DNA of 20,565 nt from Gammaproteobacteria bacterium (GTDB taxonomy: Bacteria; Pseudomonadota; Gammaproteobacteria; Arenicellales; JAOTYS01). The notes beneath the pieces are model-generated. The model was not told the DNA's origin and made no database searches. It was given only the letters and a program-made list of their open reading frames with translations. Below are positions 14,834-20,565 of this stretch, one piece after another. Both the position numbers and the translations under genes were made by a program. The DNA lies in the NCBI GenBank assembly GCA_029861795.1, contig JAOTYS010000030.1:1-20565 (forward strand), read 5' to 3'. Position 1 is the stretch's first letter; each line of letters starts with the position of its first letter.

Positions 14834-15526
14834 TTAGGCGTGACTACTGATCGGGAAGACTTCGAGGCCAGGGATGCGCTTGTAGCCGAGAATCAAAGAC
14901 AGTTTATGGATGAGTCGCTTCCAGTTTAAAGACTCTACCCTTGTGCGCAACACTTCGTTGAGGGCTGGATTTAGCACGCCTGGCTCTTTGTCTATGTTAG
15001 GAAGCGCATGGAAACAGTCCCAGGTCAAATAGGCCAAGAGTAACGTCAGCAACTGAAGCGTCCAGCCTGGGTCGTTGGCGGCAAGCCATGTCATCCCAGC
15101 AAAGATTGTTACTACCAGAGAGAGCAGACCGTGGCGAACCAGTTTCGCTCGCGCCTTACCTAGATCCGCTAGCGCGTTGCGCAGACTCACTTCAGCAATC
15201 CGTGATGCCCGCAAGTGTGCCGCGTGTAAATCGCGGATCATGGTCAAAATCTTGATTAACCGTTCGCAGTGATAATTGTTCTTAATACCGAAGGAATCGA
15301 TCGCGACAGCCAGGGCTTTGCGAAACTGGCGTTCATCCGCCGTCAGTGCTGGTTCTAAATAGCCATCCGCCGCTTGGTTTAACAGATAGCGCAACTCAAG
15401 CACATGCGCGACATCGATGGGGAAGCGTAAGGCCAGGATAGTATGGTAGAAAGATGGTAGACCGCGGGCGGTTAATCGCAGGTCAGCGACAGCGCGCGTG
15501 GCAATTTCAGACCCCATAAACGACAC
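14834..15526 (-). CDS. Unknown protein with a membrane hairpin
   Basis: I do not recognise this gene. It encodes 230 residues. The first 130 are predicted soluble and helical, with FPIDVAHVLELRYLLNQAAD and LTADERQFRKALAVAIDSFG as the most structured parts. Two hydrophobic helices follow (about 132-150 and 155-172, joined by NDPGW), making a membrane hairpin. A 55-residue tail ends in basic and hydrophobic residues (WKRLIHKLSLILGYKR). No signal peptide is evident. The ATG at 15526 may be replaced by one three codons in. It has its own near-consensus promoter and is alone on this strand between xerD (40 bp away, convergent) and dacB (divergent), so it is not part of an operon with either. Confidence 0.68.
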   Translation of the reverse strand: MSFMGSEIATRAVADLRLTARGLPSFYHTILALRFPIDVAHVLELRYLLNQAADGYLEPALTADERQFRKALAVAIDSFGIKNNYHCERLIKILTMIRDLHAAHLRASRIAEVSLRNALADLGKARAKLVRHGLLSLVVTIFAGMTWLAANDPGWTLQLLTLLLAYLTWDCFHALPNIDKEPGVLNPALNEVLRTRVESLNWKRLIHKLSLILGYKRIPGLEVFPISSHA

Positions 15527-15606
15527 CTCGTCTATATTCTAGTATTGAGGGACCTCCCTGCGTTGTCGACATACCGTCTATGGCAGCGTAGACCCGAATA
15601 GCCGAA

Positions 15607-15635
15607 ATTATAGCTATGATCACGGGTAGGGCCAA
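15607..15635 (-). promoter_or_regulatory. Near-consensus sigma-70 promoter for the minus-strand orphan gene
   Basis: Read on the minus strand, TTGGCC (15635-15630) and a perfect TATAAT (15612-15607) are 17 bp apart. Transcription would start near 15600, leaving a leader of about 74 bases before the ATG at 15526. The rest of the 181-bp divergent gap shows no comparable plus-strand promoter for dacB; TATGAT at 15615-15620 lacks a -35. Confidence 0.6.
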
Positions 15636-15707
15636 CTCGACCGGCGCGGAGGCGCTGTCGGAAAATAGCGATATGCGGCGCGAGATGCCGTTGGACTGGG
15701 GAGAGAA

Positions 15708-17174
15708 TTGAGAGCATTTAAACTTGATTGGACACGTCTAATGGCGCTGCTTGTTTTACTAGACGTTGGCCCCGGGGTTGCGGCCACTGCTGGCGATCCT
15801 GATATAGCCGCAAATCGCCTGCCTGAGGCTCTGGTGCAGGCGTTAAGGCATTATCGCATTCCCATCAATAGTGTCAGTGTTTTCGCCCAGGAGATTGGCC
15901 ATGAGCCACCGATCGTGTCTGTGGCTAGCGATGTGGCACGCAATCCGGCGTCGGTCATAAAGCTTCTTCCTACTCTTGTGGCGTTGGAAGAACTGGGTCC
16001 AGCGTACACATGGAAGACCGAAGCCTATGCGACGGCCGCGGTCGAGAAGAGAAAGCTAGCTGGAGATTTGTACCTCAAGGGTTACGGCGACCCCTATTTC
16101 TTGACTGAGCACTTCTGGCGCCTACTGCGGGGCCTGCGAATCGGGGGCATCACCGGGATTGATGGCGATCTGGTGCTAGATAGGAGCTTCTTCGAACCCG
16201 ATATGGTCGATCCCGCTGATTTCGACGGCCAGCCCTACCGTGTTTATAACACATCGGCAAGCGCTTTGTTGCTGAACTTTCATGCTATCAATTTCCGAAT
16301 CGAACCGGACACGGATGCGCGCCGAGTACGAATTGTTGCCGATCCGCGACCAGACCAGGTCAAAATCGATAACCGGGTGGAGCTGATCAATGGCCCGTGC
16401 CGATACTGGAACAGTCGACCAAAAATGCGCGTGATACATACCCCGCACGCAGACACGGTACACTTTAGTGGCCGCTATGCGGCCGGTTGTGGACAACGCC
16501 CTCTGTTCCGGTCTATCAGTGAACCGGCACCGTATGTCTACGGTGTGTTCAAGAATCTTTGGCGTGAACAGGGCGGTCACTTTGCTGGTCAATTGCGGGA
16601 GCGCTTGCTACCAGCCGAAGCACGGCTGTTACACACCGCCTATTCTCGGCCGCTGGCGGATGTGGTTCGCAGCACAAATAAGTTCAGCAACAATGTCATG
16701 GCGCGGCAGCTGCTGTTGACCCTGGGCGCCGAGACCTACGACCCGCCTGGAACCTTGACCAAAGGGGTACAAGCGGTGCACGCGTGGCTGCAAAAAAAAG
16801 GCCTGCATTTTCCTGAGCTGGTGCTCGACAACGGTACTGGCCTATCGCGCGAAGTACGAATCTCGGCGCGCCACCTGGCCAAGCTACTGTTTACCGCCTA
16901 CCGTAGCCCAACCATGCCGGAATTCGTGTCGTCGCTGCCGATAGCCGGTGTCGACGGTACACTCCACAAACGCTTTGCCAATAGTGATTTTGCCGGGCGT
17001 CTACACGTCAAGACGGGGACATTGGACAATGTTAGGGCCCTGGCCGGCTATTTGCTGGATGCGCGCGGCCGACGTCTGGTGGTGGTGTATTTGCACAATC
17101 ATCGCAGCGCGCACCTACGTGCCGGGGCGCGGGCAGAGGCGGTATTTCTTCGATGGCTTTATAATCGCCCATAG
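15708..17174 (+). CDS. dacB: D-alanyl-D-alanine carboxypeptidase/endopeptidase (PBP4, S13)
   Basis: The 488-residue periplasmic peptidase trims or cleaves peptidoglycan cross-links. The three penicillin-binding motifs are present: SVIK (S82 nucleophile, K85), SNN (S327-N329, in STNKFSNN) and KTG (435-437, in HVKTGTLDN). Also typical are LYLKGYGDPYF, a DGDLVLDRSFF segment and LDNGTGLSR. The signal peptide has a basic start and the hydrophobic core LMALLVLLDVGPGVAA. The start is TTG at 15708, supported by GGGGAG at 15698-15703; ATG at 15741 lacks a ribosome-binding site and would shorten the signal. PBP4 in E. coli is about 477 residues. Gene order here gives no partner, as the next gene is gltA after a 304-bp gap. 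Confidence 0.93.
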   Translation: MRAFKLDWTRLMALLVLLDVGPGVAATAGDPDIAANRLPEALVQALRHYRIPINSVSVFAQEIGHEPPIVSVASDVARNPASVIKLLPTLVALEELGPAYTWKTEAYATAAVEKRKLAGDLYLKGYGDPYFLTEHFWRLLRGLRIGGITGIDGDLVLDRSFFEPDMVDPADFDGQPYRVYNTSASALLLNFHAINFRIEPDTDARRVRIVADPRPDQVKIDNRVELINGPCRYWNSRPKMRVIHTPHADTVHFSGRYAAGCGQRPLFRSISEPAPYVYGVFKNLWREQGGHFAGQLRERLLPAEARLLHTAYSRPLADVVRSTNKFSNNVMARQLLLTLGAETYDPPGTLTKGVQAVHAWLQKKGLHFPELVLDNGTGLSREVRISARHLAKLLFTAYRSPTMPEFVSSLPIAGVDGTLHKRFANSDFAGRLHVKTGTLDNVRALAGYLLDARGRRLVVVYLHNHRSAHLRAGARAEAVFLRWLYNRP

Positions 17175-17478
17175 ACGCCAAGAACGCAGTCTTTTTGCCC
17201 TTACATCAGCGATTTCCACCATTTTCGGCGTCTTTCCCGCAATCTCTCCCATCTGCGATAATCATCCAGATCTGGGGTAGACATGCTGGTTGGGATCGTC
17301 GATCCTTACGGGTCAGTCGAGAATCACCGATAAACCGAAGAGTAATGCGGGTTTTCGACGCCGGTTCTATTGAGCCCAATCACTCAGCGCCACCGCCCGC
17401 GGGTGAGTTACTGCCGACGAATACGGAACCGCCTCTAACAACTCGCACGGTTTTCGGATTAATGGGAAGGGGAACGAC
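17175..17478 (+). other. 304-bp intergenic region before gltA
   Basis: No gene is supported here. An extended -10 element (17254-17262) and the gltA ribosome-binding site (17464-17473) are seen. A weak 7-bp inverted repeat, AGACGCC 17173-17179 with GGCGTCT 17226-17232, has a loop of 46 bases, too long for a terminator. An open frame (17195-17608) overlaps gltA but has no family resemblance. Confidence 0.5.
17254..17262 (+). promoter_or_regulatory. gltA: Candidate extended -10 promoter for gltA
   Basis: TG at 17254-17255, one base, then GATAAT at 17257-17262 fits an extended -10 with five of six bases. The -35 region (TTCCCG at 17 bp) is poor. The predicted transcript would have a leader of about 210 bases before the ATG at 17479. 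Confidence 0.35.
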
Positions 17479-18762
17479 ATGGGAAAGCAGCGCTACAAGG
17501 CAATTATCTCCAACGGCGGCGAAGAGACCAGCCTGCCCATACTGGAAGGGACGATGGGCCCGCCCGCTGTCGATATCCAGCAGCTTCATGCCCGACATGG
17601 ACTACTAGCCTTCGATCCGGGTTTTCGTTCGACTGCATCGTGCGAAAGCGCGATCACCTATATCGATGGCGATAAGGGCGTGTTGCTCTATCGCGGCTAT
17701 CCGATCGAGGAACTCGCGGAAAGTAGCAATTTCATGGAATCGGCCTACTTGCTGATGTTCGGGGAGCTGCCGAGCAAAAGCGAATACCAAAATTTTTGGC
17801 AGTTGATTTCGCACCATAGCCTGTTGCATGAACAAGTGCTGAATTTCTATAGTGGATTTCGACGCGCCGCCCATCCCATGGCCATCATGATTGGTGTAGT
17901 AGGAGCGCTGTCGGCGTTCTATCACGAAGACATGAACATTCAGGATCACGATGACCGCGTGGATGCTGCCATCCGTCTTATCGCTAAGATACCGACGATC
18001 GCCGCCGCCAGTTATACATATAGTATGGGGCGGCAGATCCGGTATCCAAGTAACGATCTCGATTACGCCGCTAACTTTTTGCAGATGTTGTTCGGTGTCC
18101 CGAGCGAGGATTACGTGGTGGATGCCGTAGTAGCGAGTGCGATGGATATGATTTTATTGTTACACGCGGATCACGAGCAAAATGCGTCTACCTCAACTGT
18201 ACGTCTGGCTGCATCGTCGGGCGCGAATCCCTTCGCCTGTATCGCGGCCGGGATCGCCAGCCTGTGGGGGCCGGCCCACGGCGGTGCCAATGAAGCGGTG
18301 TTGCATATGCTGATGGAAATCGAGAGACCGGAGAACATACCCGATGTCATCGTCCGCGCTAAAGATAAAGAAGATCCATTCCGGTTAATGGGTTTCGGCC
18401 ACCGTGTCTATAGAAACGTTGATCCACGTGCGCGGGTAATTCAGAAAATGGCACGCGAGACGCTCGATCACCTGGGTATCGATGATCCGCTACTCGAGAT
18501 CGCGATGAAGCTGGAAGAGATCGCGCTTAAAGACGAATACTTCGTCGAGCGTAAGTTGTATCCGAATGTAGACTTTTACTCTGGCATACTGTTACGTGCC
18601 ATGGGATTGCCGATGACAATGTTCACCGCCATCTTCGCATTGGCGCGAACGGTGGGGTGGGTCAGTCATTGGCTAGAGCTGTCGGATGAGAGCCACGGGA
18701 TTGATCGACCAAGACAGCTCTATGTAGGCGAGAAACTTCGCCACTACCCCAACAAAAAATAA
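17479..18762 (+). CDS. gltA: Citrate synthase, hexameric bacterial type
   Basis: The 427-residue enzyme condenses acetyl-CoA and oxaloacetate into citrate, the first step of the TCA cycle. It has the same length as E. coli GltA and close segments such as [41 protein letters not shown] and [11 protein letters not shown]. The catalytic residues are H267, H308 (GFGHRVYRN) and D365 (NVDFYSG). E. coli-type enzymes of this length are NADH-inhibited hexamers, which is expected but not shown here. GGAAGGGGA (17465-17473) is a strong ribosome-binding site for the ATG. It converges with the DAHP synthase gene three bases after its stop. Confidence 0.97.
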   Translation: MGKQRYKAIISNGGEETSLPILEGTMGPPAVDIQQLHARHGLLAFDPGFRSTASCESAITYIDGDKGVLLYRGYPIEELAESSNFMESAYLLMFGELPSKSEYQNFWQLISHHSLLHEQVLNFYSGFRRAAHPMAIMIGVVGALSAFYHEDMNIQDHDDRVDAAIRLIAKIPTIAAASYTYSMGRQIRYPSNDLDYAANFLQMLFGVPSEDYVVDAVVASAMDMILLLHADHEQNASTSTVRLAASSGANPFACIAAGIASLWGPAHGGANEAVLHMLMEIERPENIPDVIVRAKDKEDPFRLMGFGHRVYRNVDPRARVIQKMARETLDHLGIDDPLLEIAMKLEEIALKDEYFVERKLYPNVDFYSGILLRAMGLPMTMFTAIFALARTVGWVSHWLELSDESHGIDRPRQLYVGEKLRHYPNKK

Positions 18763-18765
18763 TCG

Positions 18766-19917
18766 CTACGCACCCGACAAGGTGCGCTGTGATCCCAGCT
18801 GCCGTTGCGCGTACGATTGTGCCAACGACCGGCGCCTCACATAAGCCTCACGTGCAATCGCAATATCTTCGAGGAAGTACGGCAGCTCTTCTAGCAACAA
18901 AGCCTGGGGTCCATCGACCAATGCTTTCTGGGGGGCCGGATGAAAATCGGCAAGTACCATGTTAGCCCCCACTAAGATTCCCTGGGCGGCGACATGCAGG
19001 ACATCCAGTATGCCGTCTGGATCTTGTTCGCGTGACCCCACCGAATGTGAAGGATCAATGCATACCGGCATGCGGGTAAGGCGTTTAATCACCGGCACAT
19101 GGGCGAAGTCAACGAAGTTGCGGTGTGGATCACCCAAATTAGTTTTCATACCGCGAAGGGCAAAGATGATCCTATGGTTACCCTCGCTCGCTAGATACTC
19201 GGCTGCGTTAAGCGACTCTTCCAAAGTAATGCCGAAGCCACGTTTGAGTAAAATCGGAAACTCCTGTTGACGCCCAACCATCTTTAGCAGCTCGAAATTT
19301 TGGGTATTACGCGTGCCGATCTGTAACATCACGCCAGTTGGGTGTCCGCACTGATCGAGCGCTTGCCGGATTTCGTCGATGTGAGAGTCGTGGGCGACCT
19401 CCATCGCGATGACTTTGATGTCGTACTTTCCCGCGAGCTCAAATACCCAAGGCAGACATTTGGCGCCGTGCCCCTGGAATGCGTATGGATTTGTGCGCGG
19501 CTTATAAGCGCCCATGCGCGTACATAGCTGGCCATGGTCCTTGAGCGCTTGCATCATTTTTTCGACGTGCTCGGGCGCATCAACCGCACATAGGCCAGCG
19601 AATATGTTTAAGTTGCCCTGGTCGAATCGTACGCCGTTGTATTCAAAACCGGTAGAGCGACGGTCATCACGGTGACGACCGATGATCCGGTATTCCTCGG
19701 AAACCCTCACCACCCGTTCGACGCCGGCCAGGCTTTCGATCTCGGCCTTGTCCAACGCCGAGGTATCGCCGATGACGTAGATCTCGGTGAGGGTCTGGCT
19801 CGCGCCCACCTCGCGGTGCACGCGCGTAGTTATATTTGGTTTGCCATTCAGGAAGTCGAGGATGCTTCGGTACTCCGGGCTCCCCTGAGCGATGTTGGGG
19901 TGCAGAATGACTATCAT
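18766..19917 (-). CDS. 3-deoxy-7-phosphoheptulonate synthase (DAHP synthase), type I-beta-like, divergent
   Basis: The 383-residue enzyme probably joins phosphoenolpyruvate and erythrose 4-phosphate to start the shikimate pathway. The N-terminal 80 residues resemble the ferredoxin-like regulatory domain of I-beta enzymes, and the rest is a TIM barrel. Recognisable parts are GAYKPRTNPYAFQGHG (136-151), LQIGTRNTQNFELLK, PILLKRG, CIDPSHSVGSR and KALVDGPQAL. Several places depart from the family pattern as I recall it: FAGLCAVDA for AGPC.VES, LRGMKTN for ERGIRTF, and LADFHPAP for VEVHP.P, where the glutamate metal ligand becomes aspartate. It may be a divergent clade or have altered metal preference. 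The ATG at 19917 is preferred. The SDR gene lies 95 bp upstream on the same strand. Confidence 0.85.
   Translation of the reverse strand: MIVILHPNIAQGSPEYRSILDFLNGKPNITTRVHREVGASQTLTEIYVIGDTSALDKAEIESLAGVERVVRVSEEYRIIGRHRDDRRSTGFEYNGVRFDQGNLNIFAGLCAVDAPEHVEKMMQALKDHGQLCTRMGAYKPRTNPYAFQGHGAKCLPWVFELAGKYDIKVIAMEVAHDSHIDEIRQALDQCGHPTGVMLQIGTRNTQNFELLKMVGRQQEFPILLKRGFGITLEESLNAAEYLASEGNHRIIFALRGMKTNLGDPHRNFVDFAHVPVIKRLTRMPVCIDPSHSVGSREQDPDGILDVLHVAAQGILVGANMVLADFHPAPQKALVDGPQALLLEELPYFLEDIAIAREAYVRRRSLAQSYAQRQLGSQRTLSGA
18769..18786 (-). terminator. Possible terminator at the 3' end of the DAHP synthase gene
   Basis: CGCACC and GGTGCG pair perfectly around six bases, inside the last codons of the minus-strand gene. 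On the minus strand a T-rich run (TTATTTTTT) follows about eight bases later, within the convergent gltA 3' end. On the plus strand there is no T-run, so it would serve the minus-strand transcript. The gap between stem and T-run makes it weak. Confidence 0.35.
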
Positions 19918-20012
19918 TGAACGTATCTCGATTTCACAGATTCAGCATTATTGTAACAACTGAGCGCAAATAAGTATGTGGGCCGAAGCGACATTGGCGT
20001 GTTTCGAGGCGG

Positions 20013-20565
20013 TCAGGATCTCATGCCGGTGCCACTCGACGACAGCAGCAATCCGTCCACCCAGCTCGATGGCAGTAGACGCTTTAGAATCGCGAACGCG
20101 TGGGTCGGTATGGTAACGCGGTATCGAACTTTTGGGCGTCTGGCCTCGAGCGCGTGTACAACCTTCCTTAACACGGCCTCTGGTGGCAACGTAAAGGGCG
20201 GCTCTACCGTTTGCTCGGCGAGACGCTTTTCGAGCGCCACATAGCGGTCTCGATGGACACTGTGGTCAACGCGGATGTTGGTCTTAAAGGCGGCATAGGC
20301 GTTCTTGCGAAGGTCAGTTTGGATGGGTCCGGGCTCAATCAAACAGACATAGATACCAGTGCCGCGTAGCTCCAAGCGCAGCGTGTCAGATAGCGCTTCC
20401 AGCGCGTACTTGCTTGCATTGTAGGCGCCACGGTAGGCGAGACATACAAAACCGAGCACTGAGCTGATCTGGATAATGCGCCCACAACCCTGGGCGCGAA
20501 ATATAGGCAATATCCGATTCGTGAGTTCGTGGGTACCGAACAGGTTGGTTTCAAACTGCGATCGC
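20013..20565 (-). CDS. Short-chain dehydrogenase/reductase, N-terminus beyond the window
   Basis: The frame is open to the right edge, so the N-terminal Rossmann part with the TGxxxGxG nucleotide-binding motif is outside. The visible C-terminal 183 residues or so carry FETNLFGTHELTNR, then GRIIQISSVLGF with the catalytic serine and YNASKYALEALSDTLRLEL with the Y-x3-K active pair. EPGPIQTDLR marks the adenosine-side loop. This is the classical SDR layout (NAD(P)-dependent oxidoreductase). The substrate cannot be inferred. The final 50 residues (KVRYRVTIPTHAFAILKRLLP) resemble the basic tail of membrane-associated SDRs. It is upstream of and on the same strand as the DAHP synthase gene, but the 95-bp gap makes co-transcription uncertain. 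Confidence 0.9.
   Translation of the reverse strand, partial: RSQFETNLFGTHELTNRILPIFRAQGCGRIIQISSVLGFVCLAYRGAYNASKYALEALSDTLRLELRGTGIYVCLIEPGPIQTDLRKNAYAAFKTNIRVDHSVHRDRYVALEKRLAEQTVEPPFTLPPEAVLRKVVHALEARRPKVRYRVTIPTHAFAILKRLLPSSWVDGLLLSSSGTGMRS

Noticed and set aside
17173..17232. AGACGCC ... GGCGTCT inverted repeat after dacB
   Set aside because: The 46-base loop is too long for an intrinsic terminator and the seven-base arms can arise by chance.
17195..17608. 137-codon frame over the gltA leader and start
   Set aside because: It overlaps the true gltA N-terminus in another frame and its product is Pro/Arg/Ser-rich without family resemblance.
19950..19955. TACAAT on the minus strand before the DAHP synthase gene
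   Set aside because: It is a plausible -10, but no -35 is found at 15-18 bp, so I do not list a promoter.
1..20565. CRISPR array, tRNA, rRNA or transposon
   Set aside because: No regularly spaced direct repeats, no cloverleaf, no rRNA-like sequence and no transposase motif could be seen.

Overview
The window is a gene-dense chromosomal stretch, almost certainly from a gammaproteobacterium outside the enterics. The evidence is a 427-residue hexameric-type citrate synthase with close resemblance to the E. coli enzyme, a YciO-type YrdC protein, the MlaA outer-membrane lipoprotein (so a Gram-negative outer membrane), XerD, and the order rpsP-rimM-trmD-rplS. Genus cannot be fixed from what is visible. 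There are no rRNA or tRNA genes, no CRISPR array and no recognisable insertion sequence. Most genes are housekeeping.

Layout. Positions 1-433 hold the end of a MscS-type TM-helix membrane protein. Positions 447-5397 are a tight plus-strand block: yciO-like, site-2 protease, trpS, scpA, scpB, rluB-like. Several of these overlap by one to thirteen bases, which suggests translational coupling. A Nth/MagIII-like DNA glycosylase follows at 5414-6100. Positions 6236-7519 form a small accessory patch: a DUF5658-like membrane protein and two short exported Cys-containing proteins of unknown function, one built of three Cys-bracketed MORN-like repeats. Then come tag (3-methyladenine glycosylase), a DUF488/YeaO protein and mlaA (7652-9515), the ribosomal/tRNA-modification operon rpsP-rimM-trmD-rplS (9676-11603), a secreted helical-repeat protein (11677-13464), a broken ogt, and xerD (13894-14793). 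An orphan minus-strand membrane protein (14834-15526) is divergent from dacB (15708-17174). gltA (17479-18762) converges on a DAHP synthase (19917-18766, minus). A short-chain dehydrogenase, also on the minus strand, runs off the right edge.

The clearest anomaly is the O6-alkylguanine-DNA methyltransferase gene (13431-13901). It is intact in every recognisable motif, including the PCHR active site, except that the invariant Trp codon of the FQxxVW motif is an amber TAG. Other points worth a look are an extended -10 box seven bases before the site-2 protease ATG (possible leaderless message), the triple Cys-loop repeat protein, a perfect 14-bp palindrome in front of the DUF5658 gene, a near-consensus sigma-70 promoter driving the orphan minus-strand gene, and a DAHP synthase that departs from the family consensus at several active-site positions.

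I do not see a convincing novel multi-gene defence or biosynthetic system. The 6236-7519 patch is the closest thing to an undescribed unit. Family assignments rest on motifs recognised by eye, and no database search was run.
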